In this document: positions 53,389-63,800 of the stretch, in pieces
Layout of the letters: the number at the start of each line of letters is the position of its first letter
Numbering within the stretch: the stretch's first letter is position 1
Assembly (NCBI GenBank): GCA_036381475.1
Contig: DASVCT010000027.1
Coordinates: 1-64,000 of the forward strand
Length of the DNA: 64,000 nt
Origin: ZC4RG29 sp036381475
GTDB taxonomy: Bacteria > Bacteroidota > Bacteroidia > Cytophagales > Cyclobacteriaceae
Direction of reading: 5' to 3'
Notes under the pieces: generated by a model
Databases searched by the model: none
Told to the model about the DNA's origin: nothing
Seen by the model: only the letters and a program-made list of their open reading frames with translations
Program-made: the position numbers and the translations under genes

Positions 53389-54731
53389 CCTTTGAACGGT
53401 TTACCTCCCACCATAACTTCCTGGGTTGCCTCGTCGAACGTGGCTCTCATTCCTGTGTGGGCCGCCGCCGTGGTCATGATACAAGCGATTGCGTGCGAGT
53501 ATCCCGCTTCCACCGGAGCATTAGGTTCCTTCCGGTCGCGGACGCACTCCATCCAGTTCCGCATGTGGTTGGACGTAAGATTATCGGCACCGGTGTTGGC
53601 AGAGGCCACCACTTTTTCCTTTACCTGGGTAAGGTCGAGCGTGGGTAGCAGGTTTGCTTCCATGTTCATGGCTTTCGCGTGCCGTTCGCTGAGACCGCCT
53701 GTCGGTGTCACCATGTTGGTGTTGAGGTTGAGTTCACCTCCGTTGGAGTAGTAAATTTCCGACGGATTTTCCTCGCCGTTGTGCATACGCGAGAGGAACA
53801 CCACCTGGAATCCTGAAGAAGGATCGTCTGCCGGGCCGTAGTCGAAGGCTGCCGTGATGGTGTCCCAGTTTCTTCGTCCATCCTTCCATTGGTAGATCCC
53901 TCCGTTTGCGACCGCACTGCGTGGATGCTTCAATCCGGTAAACCAGTGTACCGTGTCAATCTGGTGACACATCCATTGGCCTGGCAATCCCGAGGAGTAA
54001 GGCCAGAAGAGGCGGAACTCAAGGTGTTTTCGCGCGTCGAAAGGTTCGAATGGCCGGTTCATCAGGAATCGCTTCCAGTCCGTGTCCTCCTCCTTCATTT
54101 TTTGCACCAGGTCAACTCTGCGCCAGCGGCCGGGCTGGTTCACATTCCAGGTGAGTTCCACCATCGTGATGTTGCCGAATTTTCCAGATCGGATAAAGTC
54201 GTTTGCCGCGTGGTAGTTGCTGCCACTCCGTCGTTGTGAGCCGATCTGTACGATCTTTTTTGTTTCACGCACAGCCTTCAGCGCCTCCCGGGCGTCAGCC
54301 ATGCTTTCCGCGAAAGGCTTTTCACAATAGGCGTCACATCCGGCCCGAACGGCCTCAGCACAATGCAGCGCATGTTGGAAATCCGCCGTGCTGATGATCA
54401 CGGCATCCAGGTCTTTCATCCCGTACAGTTCATCGTTGTTCCTGCACGCCTTGATGTCATGGCCGATCTTTTCGCTGATCTCGGAATGTCCGCGCTCACG
54501 TTTGTACTTCCATATGTCAGATACTGCAACGATATCGAAGTTCAGTTCTTTGTTGTGTATGAGGAAGCTGGGCAGCAGTGAACTGCGAAACCGGTCAGAG
54601 AAGCCTACGATTCCGACGTTAACGCGGTCGTTCGCGCCAATTATGCGGGCATAACTCCGTGGACTGAAGGCCATCGCACCCAGGGTGGCGGCTGCAGAGG
54701 TCTTGATAAAATTTCTCCGTGAATGTTTCAT
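53385..54731 (-). CDS. Tat-exported Gfo/Idh/MocA-family oxidoreductase
   Basis: NAD(P)-dependent sugar dehydrogenase-like protein of 448 residues. The twin-arginine signal is HSRRNFIKTSAAATLGAMAFSPRSYA. The Rossmann part starts RVNVGIVGFSDRFRSSLL and includes DAVIISTADFQHALHCAEAVRAGCDAYCEKPFAESMADA, where the EKP lysine is the catalytic one of the family. The C-terminal beta-sheet domain follows, with GLPGQWMCHQIDTVHWFTGLKHP. It is 39 bp downstream of the GMC gene and overlaps the DUF6807 gene, so the three form one sugar-oxidation operon. Many Tat-exported members act on glycosides in the periplasm with a bound cofactor. Confidence 0.9.
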   Translation of the reverse strand: MKHSRRNFIKTSAAATLGAMAFSPRSYARIIGANDRVNVGIVGFSDRFRSSLLPSFLIHNKELNFDIVAVSDIWKYKRERGHSEISEKIGHDIKACRNNDELYGMKDLDAVIISTADFQHALHCAEAVRAGCDAYCEKPFAESMADAREALKAVRETKKIVQIGSQRRSGSNYHAANDFIRSGKFGNITMVELTWNVNQPGRWRRVDLVQKMKEEDTDWKRFLMNRPFEPFDARKHLEFRLFWPYSSGLPGQWMCHQIDTVHWFTGLKHPRSAVANGGIYQWKDGRRNWDTITAAFDYGPADDPSSGFQVVFLSRMHNGEENPSEIYYSNGGELNLNTNMVTPTGGLSERHAKAMNMEANLLPTLDLTQVKEKVVASANTGADNLTSNHMRNWMECVRDRKEPNAPVEAGYSHAIACIMTTAAAHTGMRATFDEATQEVMVGGKPFKG

Positions 54732-54770
54732 GGCTTGTCGATGGGTTTAGGAAGTTAAATTGGGTATGGG

Positions 54771-56441
54771 TTACAGATTGAGTTTTTTCATTTCGGAGGC
54801 AGCATAGTGACAGGCGCGGGCCGTCATAGCCATATAAGTTAGTGAAGGATTCACACACGATGAAGAAGTCATAAACGAACCGTCCGTGATAAACACGTTC
54901 GGCACCTCATGCATTTGGTTGAAGGCGTTGAGGACGGAGGTTTTCGGATCTTTTCCCATCCGCGCGGTGCCCATTTCATGATTCGCGTTCCCTGGAAACG
55001 ACATTTCCGAATAGGGTCGCACATCGCGAAATCCGGCCGCTTCGCACATTTCTGCTGCAGCCGTGGCCATTTCTTTGTTCATCGCGATCTCGTTTTCGCG
55101 GAAGCGGCAATTGATCTCGAGCACCGGCCGACCCCATTTGTCGGTTTTGCTGCGATTGAGAATTGCGCGGTTTTCCGGATGGGGCAGACATTCCCCATAA
55201 CCGTATACCGAAAAGTGCCATGGGCCGGGTTCGGTCGCCGCCTCTTTCAGGGGTTGACCTATTCCAAGCGAGGATGTGCGGGACCATCCGCTGCGGCCTG
55301 CACCGCCCTGCATTCCATAGCCGCGGACATAATCCGAACGTTTCTCGGAGATATTGCGAAACCTCGGCAGATAGATCTGATTGGGGCGCTGACCGTAGTA
55401 GTATTTATCGTCGAATCCCTTTGCACGGGCTGTAGCGCCGGATCCCTTGTGATGATCCATGAGGTTCCTGCCCACCTGGTCGCTGCCGTTTCCGAGACCA
55501 TTCGGGAACCGGTTCGATGTTGAATTCAGCAGGATGAAAGTTGTGCCCAGCGTGGAGGCATTGAGGAAAATAAGGCGCGACCGGTACACATGTACTTCGC
55601 CCGTAACGGTGTTGAGGGTTTCGACGCCGGAGGCCTTCCCTTTGACTTCGTCATACACGACGCGGTTAACGAGCGTGTCGGTGAGGACCGTCAGGTTTCC
55701 GGTTGCCAGGGCAGCGGGCAGCGTTGCCGCGTTTGTGCTGAAATAGGCGCCGTATGGACACCCGCGGTCGCAACGATTTCTGAACTGGCACTGCCCGCGG
55801 CGTCGCTGGGGCGATGTAAGATTGGCGACCCGCCCCATGATCACCCTCCTTCCGGAAAAGGTCGCCTCCACTTTTTCTTTGAATTGGCGCTCGACACAAT
55901 TGAATTCCATGGGCGGCAGGAATATTCCATCGGGGAGGTGCGGAATGTTCTCACGGGCGCCCGAAATGCCCACAAAACGCTCTACGTAGTCGTACCACGG
56001 CGCAATGTCACGATATCGAATGGGCCAGTCGACGGCGATGCCGTCGCGCGCGTTCGCTTCGAAATCGAGATCGCTCCACCGGTAACAATGTCGCCCCCAA
56101 AGGAGTGAACGGCCGCCCAGCACGTCGGCACGGATCCAGTCGTAGCGCGCGGATTCTACGTATGGGTTCTCCAGATCGTTGATATAGAAATGCTTGTTTT
56201 CCTCGTGGATGGAGAAATGGCGGACCTGGATATGATATTTCTCGCGATCCTCAGCGGTAAGCCGGCCGCGATGGGGGAATGCCCACGGATCCAGCGTCGT
56301 TCCCGGATAGTTAGGATGCTCAACATTTCTGCCCCGCTCCAGCAGAAGGACTTTCAGTCCCATTTCACAAAATTCCTTAGCTGCCCAGCCGCCGGTAATA
56401 CCCGAACCGACCACAATTACATCAAAATCTCCTTGCTGCAT
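54771..56441 (-). CDS. GMC-family oxidoreductase
   Basis: FAD enzyme of 556 residues of the glucose-methanol-choline group. FDVIVVGSGITGGWAAKEFCEMGLKVLLLERG is the N-terminal FAD site; GGRSLLWGRHCYRW, a short Cys cluster (CQFRNRCDRGCPYG) and FPGNANHEMGTARMG (catalytic histidine) follow; the end VNPSLTYMAMTARACHYAASEMK is typical of the membrane-bound gluconate/sorbosone-dehydrogenase subgroup. No subunit-3 gene with a Tat signal lies beside it, though relatives often have one. The ATG at 56441 is preferred to 56462. It is first gene of the operon with Gfo/Idh/MocA and DUF6807. Substrate unknown, probably a sugar or glycoside. Confidence 0.88.
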   Translation of the reverse strand: MQQGDFDVIVVGSGITGGWAAKEFCEMGLKVLLLERGRNVEHPNYPGTTLDPWAFPHRGRLTAEDREKYHIQVRHFSIHEENKHFYINDLENPYVESARYDWIRADVLGGRSLLWGRHCYRWSDLDFEANARDGIAVDWPIRYRDIAPWYDYVERFVGISGARENIPHLPDGIFLPPMEFNCVERQFKEKVEATFSGRRVIMGRVANLTSPQRRRGQCQFRNRCDRGCPYGAYFSTNAATLPAALATGNLTVLTDTLVNRVVYDEVKGKASGVETLNTVTGEVHVYRSRLIFLNASTLGTTFILLNSTSNRFPNGLGNGSDQVGRNLMDHHKGSGATARAKGFDDKYYYGQRPNQIYLPRFRNISEKRSDYVRGYGMQGGAGRSGWSRTSSLGIGQPLKEAATEPGPWHFSVYGYGECLPHPENRAILNRSKTDKWGRPVLEINCRFRENEIAMNKEMATAAAEMCEAAGFRDVRPYSEMSFPGNANHEMGTARMGKDPKTSVLNAFNQMHEVPNVFITDGSFMTSSSCVNPSLTYMAMTARACHYAASEMKKLNL

Positions 56442-56586
56442 CTGAAAAAACCGGATCCACAACCATCATTAGATCGCAAAACTTAACAAAAATCCCTGGC
56501 CTATGCCATTGGGGGTTGTGGTGAAGGGATTTCCAACCTACCAATTCACGCCGGCGCAACTTTCCTGTAGTGGTCGGGTCCGTGGA

Positions 56587-56616
56587 TAGTTGCAGATGCA
56601 GAGGCAGGTGCAGAGG
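56587..56616 (+). repeat. GCAGAT-type hexamer repeat in the GMC-carB gap
   Basis: TAG, TTGCAGATGCAGAGGC, AGGTGCAGAGGG; same beginning as the elements at the mltG and GH140 stops, but here about 145 bp from any coding sequence. This shows that TAG is part of the element. Apart from a promoter element, the 344-bp gap holds nothing else that I recognise. Confidence 0.55.
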
Positions 56617-56745
56617 GCTCTTTTTCCTAAAACCGGACTGTGGGGCAAAAAGTCCGTACCATCCGCGGGTGAACCAAGCCTTAACTTAATGGCTGGCGCA
56701 GGATAATAATTATGCCTGATCGGCGCTCATTTTTAAATCTGTTTT

Positions 56746-56753
56746 TATTTTTG
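56746..56753 (+). promoter_or_regulatory. Bacteroidota -7 promoter element before carB
   Basis: TATTTTTG fits TAnnTTTG, 33 bp before the carB ATG, in an A+T-rich stretch. No clear -33 TTTG at the usual distance is visible. Confidence 0.35.
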
Positions 56754-56785
56754 CCCCCAATTTATCCATTCCTTTATCCCCAGAG

Positions 56786-59602
56786 ATGCCAAGAGACAGA
56801 AGTATACGCTCCGTTTTGATCATCGGGAGCGGACCTATTATTATTGGCCAGGCCTGTGAGTTCGATTACTCCGGATCCCAGGCTGCTCGCTCACTCCGGG
56901 AGGAAGGTATCGAGGTGGTTCTCATCAATTCCAACCCGGCGACAATCATGACGGATAACGTGACTGCGGATCACGTTTACCTTCTGCCTCTGACCAAGAA
57001 GTCCATCAGGACCATCCTCGAAAAACATCACATCGATGCTGTATTGCCGACCATGGGCGGCCAGACCGCGCTGAATCTATGCATTGAGTGCCAGAAGGCT
57101 GGGTTATGGGAGCACTATGGAGTTCGCATCATTGGTGTCGATATCAAAGCCATTGAGACGACAGAAGACCGTGAAAAATTCCGGCTGAAGATGAAAGAGC
57201 TGGGTGTCGGTGTCTGCCGGGGCGCCACCGCCACATCGTTTCTCCAGGGAAAAGAGATTGCACAGGAAATTGGCTTTCCCCTGGTAATCCGGCCATCCTA
57301 CACGCTGGGCGGAACGGGCGGTGGTTTCGTTCACGATCCTGAAGAGTTCGATGAGGCGCTGAACCGCGGTCTTCATGCTTCCCCCATACACGAGGTACTC
57401 GTTGAACAGAGCATTTTAGGGTGGAAGGAGTTTGAACTGGAATTGTTGCGCGACAATGTCGGCAACGTGATCATCATTTGCTCGATTGAGAATTTCGATC
57501 CGATGGGTATCCATACGGGCGATTCCATCACCGTAGCGCCCGCCCTGACGCTTCCCGATACGGTTTACCAGCGGATGCGCGACCTGGCGATCCGGATGAT
57601 GAACGGCATCGGTCAGTTCGCGGGCGGTTGCAACGTGCAATTCGCGCTCAACCCCGACGACGACAACGAGATCATAGGTATCGAGATCAACCCACGCGTT
57701 TCGCGTTCGTCCGCGCTTGCGTCAAAGGCAACCGGCTATCCCATCGCCAAGATCGCCGCGAAGCTCGCTATCGGCTACAATCTCGATGAACTCAAGAACG
57801 CGATCACAGGGACAACAACGGCATACTTCGAGCCGGCCGTCGATTACGTGATCGTGAAGGTACCGCGCTGGAACTTCGACAAGTTTCATGGGGCAGACCG
57901 TCGCCTGGGACTTCAAATGAAATCAGTCGGCGAGGTGATGGGTATCGGCAGAAATTTCCAGGAAGCCCTGCAGAAGGCATGTCAGTCGCTTGAGATCAGA
58001 CGCAACGGACTGGGCGCCGATGGAAAAGAGCTTCGACACCAGGAGGAGATCATGCACAGCCTTGCCAATCCTACCTGGAACCGGTTGTTTCATATTCACG
58101 ACGCCATCAAAGTAGGCGTACCGTTAAAGACGATCCAGAAAATCACCAGGATCGACCGTTGGTTCCTCGATCAGATCGAGGAGTTGGTAAAGCTTGAGAA
58201 AGAGATCGAAGAGCACGACATCAATTCGATCCCGCCGGAGTTGATGCGCAAGGCCAAAGAAAAAGGTTTTGCCGACCGCCAGATCGCCCATCTGCTTCAC
58301 TGCTATGAAAGCGAGGTGCGTCAGGCCCGCACCGAGATGGGAATCAAAAGGGTTTACAAGCTGGTTGATACCTGTGCTGCAGAGTTCGCTGCCAGTACGC
58401 CCTATTATTATTCGACATTTGATTCGGAGAACGAGTCGATCCGATCCGACAAGAAAAAGGTGATCGTGCTCGGTTCGGGCCCGAACCGCATCGGGCAGGG
58501 AATCGAATTCGACTATTGCTGCGTGCACGGCGTTCTTGCCGCAAAAGAGTGTGGCTATGAGACCATCATGGTAAACTGCAATCCCGAGACGGTGTCGACC
58601 GACTTTGACATTGCCGACAAGCTTTACTTCGAGCCGGTCTTTTGGGAGCATCTTTACGACATCATAGAACACGAAAAGCCCGAGGGCGTGATCGTGCAAT
58701 TGGGTGGGCAGACGGCTTTGAAGCTGGCGGAAAAACTGAATAAATACGGCATCCGGATTATCGGGACATCATTCGAGTCGCTCGACCTGGCTGAAGATCG
58801 CGGCAGCTTCTCGACTCTCCTTAAAGAGTTGTGCATTCCTTATCCCGAGTTCGGCGTGGCCACCGACCCTGACAACGCCCTTGAAGTTTCGAAGCAGATT
58901 GGATTTCCGCTCCTCGTACGCCCTTCGTATGTGCTCGGCGGCCAAAGCATGAAGATCGTCATCAACGAAAAGGAACTGGAGGAGCACATCATCGACATTT
59001 GGAAGCACCTGCCCGAGAATAAGGTGTTGCTGGACCACTTCCTGGATGGCGCGATAGAAGCAGAGGCTGACGCCATTTGCGACGGGGAAGAGGTTTACAT
59101 CATCGGCGTCATGCAACACATTGAACCGGCGGGAATCCACTCGGGCGATTCGTATGCTGTCCTTCCACCATACAACCTGGGTGATTTTGTGATGGCCCAA
59201 ATGGAGAACTACACGGTCAAGATTGCGCAGGCGCTCAAGGTGAAGGGGTTGATCAACATTCAGTTCGCCATAAAGAACGACAAGGTATACGTTATCGAGG
59301 CCAACCCCAGGGCCTCGCGAACCGTGCCGTTCATCTGCAAGGCTTACGGCGAACCGTACGCAAATTATGCTACCAAGATCATGCTGGGCGAAAAGAAGGT
59401 TCGCGACATTCGGTTTTCCCCGAAAAGACATGGATATGCCATCAAGGAGCCCGTGTTCTCGTTTGAGAAGTTCCCCGACGTCAATAAAGAGTTGGGTCCC
59501 GAAATGAAATCGACCGGCGAGTCGATCTATTTCATTGACGACCTGATGGACGACTATTTCCTCAAGATCTACGCAGAACGAAACCTTTACCTCAGCCGCT
59601 GA
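56786..59602 (+). CDS. carB: Carbamoyl-phosphate synthase large subunit, short form
   Basis: Protein of 938 residues that makes carbamoyl phosphate from bicarbonate, ATP and ammonia supplied by CarA. It has two homologous ATP-grasp halves: SVLIIGSGPIIIGQACEFDYSGSQA at the start and VIVLGSGPNRIGQGIEFDYCC near 560, each with NPETVSTD-like and RPSYVLGG motifs, and an oligomerisation region between. It ends ...FLKIYAERNLYLSR and lacks the ~130-residue C-terminal MGS-type allosteric domain of the 1,073-residue E. coli enzyme. This short form appears complete, not truncated. carA is not in the window. Confidence 0.95.
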   Translation: MPRDRSIRSVLIIGSGPIIIGQACEFDYSGSQAARSLREEGIEVVLINSNPATIMTDNVTADHVYLLPLTKKSIRTILEKHHIDAVLPTMGGQTALNLCIECQKAGLWEHYGVRIIGVDIKAIETTEDREKFRLKMKELGVGVCRGATATSFLQGKEIAQEIGFPLVIRPSYTLGGTGGGFVHDPEEFDEALNRGLHASPIHEVLVEQSILGWKEFELELLRDNVGNVIIICSIENFDPMGIHTGDSITVAPALTLPDTVYQRMRDLAIRMMNGIGQFAGGCNVQFALNPDDDNEIIGIEINPRVSRSSALASKATGYPIAKIAAKLAIGYNLDELKNAITGTTTAYFEPAVDYVIVKVPRWNFDKFHGADRRLGLQMKSVGEVMGIGRNFQEALQKACQSLEIRRNGLGADGKELRHQEEIMHSLANPTWNRLFHIHDAIKVGVPLKTIQKITRIDRWFLDQIEELVKLEKEIEEHDINSIPPELMRKAKEKGFADRQIAHLLHCYESEVRQARTEMGIKRVYKLVDTCAAEFAASTPYYYSTFDSENESIRSDKKKVIVLGSGPNRIGQGIEFDYCCVHGVLAAKECGYETIMVNCNPETVSTDFDIADKLYFEPVFWEHLYDIIEHEKPEGVIVQLGGQTALKLAEKLNKYGIRIIGTSFESLDLAEDRGSFSTLLKELCIPYPEFGVATDPDNALEVSKQIGFPLLVRPSYVLGGQSMKIVINEKELEEHIIDIWKHLPENKVLLDHFLDGAIEAEADAICDGEEVYIIGVMQHIEPAGIHSGDSYAVLPPYNLGDFVMAQMENYTVKIAQALKVKGLINIQFAIKNDKVYVIEANPRASRTVPFICKAYGEPYANYATKIMLGEKKVRDIRFSPKRHGYAIKEPVFSFEKFPDVNKELGPEMKSTGESIYFIDDLMDDYFLKIYAERNLYLSR

Positions 59603-59619
59603 GCGCATCCCATAAAAAT

Positions 59620-59650
59620 CAACCCGCAAGTCGGGGTTGCGCTCATTTTA
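59620..59650 (+). terminator. Weak terminator-like hairpin after carB
   Basis: CAACCC (59620-59625) pairs with GGGTTG (59634-59639), with part of an alternative CCCG/CGGG stem, followed by CGCTCATTTTAT. The T-run is poor. Confidence 0.4.
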
Positions 59651-59765
59651 TCACTAAATTGGGGACATCAAAGGGGAGCCTCACGGTCGTACGACAGATT
59701 AAGGCCTACGACACGAAACTTATGCGATTGCATTGGGGTTAAATAGCAGAGAAAACCGCGGTTAG

Positions 59766-59978
59766 ATGCGCATTCTTTTGATTATCGCCCTCATGGGCTA
59801 CGTATTATACAAGTTGGGTATTTTTCGGATCGTCCTGAATTCCCCGACGAGGGGACAGGCCCATTTCAGGCGGCCCAACGACGGTAATGTCAATATTGAT
59901 TCCGTCCCACACGACAAACGGTCCCGGAAAGCGGATTTCCAGGACGGTGAATACGTGGATTACGAAGAAGTCAAGTGA
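59766..59978 (+). CDS. DUF4834-type small membrane protein
   Basis: A 70-residue protein with one N-terminal transmembrane helix (about 3-21; ILLIIALMGYVLYKLGIF) and a basic-acidic tail ending GNVNIDSVPHDKRSRKADFQDGEYVDYEEVK. The closing block (NID-VP, GEYVDYEEVK) is that of the DUF4834 family of Bacteroidota; function unknown. It lies just before dapF, with the stop 21 bp from the dapF start. Confidence 0.7.
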   Translation: MRILLIIALMGYVLYKLGIFRIVLNSPTRGQAHFRRPNDGNVNIDSVPHDKRSRKADFQDGEYVDYEEVK

Positions 59979-59998
59979 CACCCCTTCGCGCCACGGGT

Positions 59999-60772
59999 AT
60001 GAAATTCCATTTTTTCAAGTATCAGGCCACAGGGAATGACTTCATCCTGATCGACAACCGATCGGGCAAAACCTCACTTTCACGAGATCAAATCGCCCGG
60101 CTGTGTGACCGGCGCTTCGGCATAGGCGCCGATGGCGTGATCCTGATCGGCCCGGATGCTTCGGCTCATTTCAGTGTCGATTATTACAACGCCGATGGCT
60201 CGCAGAGCCTTTGCGGAAACGGTAGCCGGGCAGCCGTCGTATTTGCCTCGCGGTTAGGGATTACCAATGGTAAGGCCCGTTTCAACGCCTACGACGGCTT
60301 TCACGAGGCCGAGTTGGACGGAGCGGGCATAGTCCGGCTCAAAATGAACGATGTCACGCACTGTGACCGGATCGATGACGACTTTCTTATTAACACAGGT
60401 TCACCGCACTACATCCGGTTTGCGACAGGTGTCGACACACTCCCGGTGGTCGACGAAGGGAGGGCTATCCGCTACAGTGACAAATTTCGCGCGAATGGCG
60501 TCAACGTCAATTTTGTAGAGCTGCGGGAAGGGAACACGATTTTTGTACGCACATATGAACGAGGCGTCGAAGACGAAACGCTCTCCTGCGGAACTGGGGT
60601 GACGGCAGCGGCGCTCGCAGCTTCGTTTCACGGTCTCAGTTCGCCTGTTACTGTCCTTACGCGGGGAGGAACCCTGCAGGTGGAATTCAAAACCGGCCAG
60701 TCCGGCATGTTCCACGATATTTTTTTAATTGGCCCTGCCAAAATGGTCTTTGAAGGCGAATTGGAACTATAA
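59999..60772 (+). CDS. dapF: Diaminopimelate epimerase
   Basis: Enzyme of 257 residues that converts LL- to meso-diaminopimelate for lysine and peptidoglycan synthesis. The paired catalytic cysteines are Cys72 in NADGSQSLCGNGSRA and Cys197 in ETLSCGTGVTAAAL. The start KFHFFKYQATGNDFILIDN is the family N-terminus, so ATG 59999 is chosen over the GTG at 59975 that overlaps the upstream stop. Confidence 0.95.
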   Translation: MKFHFFKYQATGNDFILIDNRSGKTSLSRDQIARLCDRRFGIGADGVILIGPDASAHFSVDYYNADGSQSLCGNGSRAAVVFASRLGITNGKARFNAYDGFHEAELDGAGIVRLKMNDVTHCDRIDDDFLINTGSPHYIRFATGVDTLPVVDEGRAIRYSDKFRANGVNVNFVELREGNTIFVRTYERGVEDETLSCGTGVTAAALAASFHGLSSPVTVLTRGGTLQVEFKTGQSGMFHDIFLIGPAKMVFEGELEL

Positions 60773-60785
60773 TTGCCCCCCTGAA

Positions 60786-60808
60786 ACCTGCCTTGCCGGT
60801 AGGCAGGT
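60786..60808. repeat. ACCTGCCT/AGGCAGGT palindrome
   Basis: ACCTGCCT (60786-60793), loop TGCCGGT, AGGCAGGT (60801-60808). It may act as a terminator for dapF, though T-poor. It resembles the CCTGCC...GGCAGG palindromes found between genes in other Bacteroidota and the ends of the octamer elements in this window. Confidence 0.45.
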
Positions 60809-60893
60809 CCCGGAAAACCATATAACTTTGAATCCTTGCCGGAAAAAAGCTTTCTGTTTACCGGTGATGTTATCTGAAACGCGCTCATAGGCT

Positions 60894-63800
60894 ATGCTCA
60901 AGTTTATTTCCAAGATATTCGGTACCAAATCGGAGAAGGATATTAAGCGGATGATGCCGCTTGTCGAGCAGACAAAACAGGAGGGCGAAGCGCTGGTGGG
61001 ACTTACCAACGACGAGTTGAGGGCGAAGACCCGCGAGATTCAGGAATTCATCAACCAGCAGCTCAAGGGCATCGACGACCGCATTGCCGCGCTTCAAAAG
61101 GAGATCGCCGACCAGCCCGATCTGGACCTGGAAAAAAAGGAGGCCATCTTCAGCCAAATCGACGCCCTGGAAAAAGACCGGAACAAGGAACTCGAGAAAG
61201 CGTTGTCGTCTGTGCTTCCAAAAGCGTTCGCCATCGTACGCGAAACGGCCCGCCGTTTCAAAGACAATGAATACCTCGAGGTCACGGCAGAAAGCTATGA
61301 CATCGCATTTGCCGCCACACATCCCAACATAAAGATCGTCGACAACAAGGCCCTCTGGTATAACAAATGGATGGCAGCCGGCAATGAGATCACGTGGGAC
61401 ATGGTCCACTACGATGTGCAGATCATCGGCGGTATCGCCCTGCACGAAGGAAAGATTGCTGAAATGGCCACGGGGGAAGGAAAAACGCTCGTCGCCACGT
61501 TCCCCGCGTTCCTCAACGCTCTCTCCCGGCGCGGCGTCCATATCGTCACAGTCAACGATTACCTGGCCCGTCGCGACAGCGAATGGATGGCCCCGTTGTT
61601 CATGTTTCACGGTCTTAAGGTGGACTGTATCGATAAGCACGAACCAAACTCCGAGGCCCGGCGTAACGCATATCGCGCAGACATTACTTACGGGACAAAC
61701 AACGAGTTCGGCTTCGATTACCTGCGCGACAACATGGCCCGCGATCCCCAGGAACTGGTGCAACGCGGACACCACTACGCCATGGTTGATGAAGTTGACT
61801 CCGTTCTCATCGATGAGGCGCGCACGCCGTTGATTATTTCCGGACCGGTACCGCGCGGCGATGAACATGAATTTTACGACCTGAAGCCCCGGATCTTCAA
61901 ACTGGTGGAAGCCCAGAAAAAGCTTATCACCCAATACCTCAATGAAGCAAAGAAATTGATCAGCGAGGGGAACGAAAAAGAGGGAGGATTAGCGCTGTTT
62001 CGGGCGTTCCGCGGCATGCCCAAGCATAAGCCGCTGATCAAGTATCTCAGTGAAACCGGGATCCGGGCCATTCTGCAGAGAACAGAAAGCATTTACCTGT
62101 CGGAAAACAAGAAACTGCTGCCGGAAGCCGACAAGCCGCTCTATTTCGTTATTGAAGAAAAAGACAACAGCGTAGAGTTAACCGAAAAAGGAATCGACCT
62201 GATTACTGGAGAAGGTGAAGACCCGAAATTCTTCATCCTTCCGGAGATAGGTGTCGAGTTGAACAAGATTGAAAGCGACACGAGTATTCCTGACGACGAA
62301 CGGCTGGAACGGAAGGAGGCGCTCATTCGCGACTATCAGATCAAGGCCCAACGCATTCACAGCGTCAACCAGCTCCTCAAGGCGTACACGCTCTTCGAAA
62401 AAGACCAGGAATACATCATCGTCGACGGCAAGGTCAAGATCATCGACGAGCAGACAGGCCGTGTAATGGAGGGCAGGCGGTATTCCGACGGTCTCCACCA
62501 GGCCATCGAAGCCAAAGAGAATGTAAAGGTGGAAGATGCCACCCAAACGTACGCTACGATCACGCTGCAGAACTACTTCCGGATGTATCATAAACTGGCC
62601 GGCATGACCGGGACCGCCGAGACGGAAGCAGGAGAGTTCTGGGATATCTATAAGCTGGACGTGGTGGTGATACCCACGAACAAGCCGGTGATCAGGAACG
62701 ATTACGACGACCTGGTATATAAGACGGTCAGGGAGAAATTCACGGCGGTTATCGAGGAGGTCCAAAGGCTAACAAAGGAAAACCGGCCTGTGCTGGTGGG
62801 TACAACGTCAGTGGAAATTTCCGAGTTGATCAGCCGGATGCTCCAGATGAAGAAGATCAAACACCAGGTACTCAACGCCAAGCAACACCAGCGCGAGGCG
62901 GAAATTGTCGCCGAGGCGGGCAAGCCGGGCACCGTAACGATCGCCACCAACATGGCCGGTCGCGGTACGGACATCAAGCTGACGCCCGAATCGCGTGCGG
63001 CAGGTGGGCTTGCCATCATTGGCACGGAACGCCACGAGTCGCGGCGCGTAGACCGTCAGCTGCGGGGCCGTTCCGGGCGTCAGGGTGACCCGGGAACGTC
63101 GCAGTTTTACGTGTCGCTTGAAGACAACCTGATGCGTCTGTTCATGCCCGAGCGCATCGCACGGATCATGGACCGGCTTGGGTTGAAGGAAGGGGAGGTC
63201 ATTCAGCACCGGATGGTGACCAACTCGATCGAGCGCGCGCAAAAGAAAGTTGAAGAAAACAACTTCGGGATACGGAAGCGTCTGCTCGAATACGATAACG
63301 TGATGAACTCGCAGCGCGAAGTCATCTATCGGCGCCGCCGGAATGCACTCTATGGCGATCGCCTGGAACTGGACATCCTCACGATGCTCTATGATACCAT
63401 CGAAGACATGGTTATCAACGCCACGGCAGCCAGCGACTACGAAAGCTTGCGACTCAATGCACTTAGTGTGCTGGGCCTCGATTACGAAATCTCCCGCGAC
63501 GACTTCAACAACTGGGACCAATCGAAACTCACCGAGGACCTGTACAATAAATCCCTGGATCACTATCAAAAGAAGAATCGCCAGATCGCCGAAAAGGCGA
63601 TGCCTGTGATCCGCGAAATTCACCGCACGCGGGGCGCTACGATTCAAAACATACTCGTACCCTTCACCGACGGAAAGAAGCAGATTGGCGTGTCGGCGAA
63701 TCTTGCACGGTGCGTGGAAACGAACAACTCGGAGCTGATCAAGTCCATGGAAAAGATGATCACCCTGGCAATCATCGACCACCACTGGAAGGAACACCTT

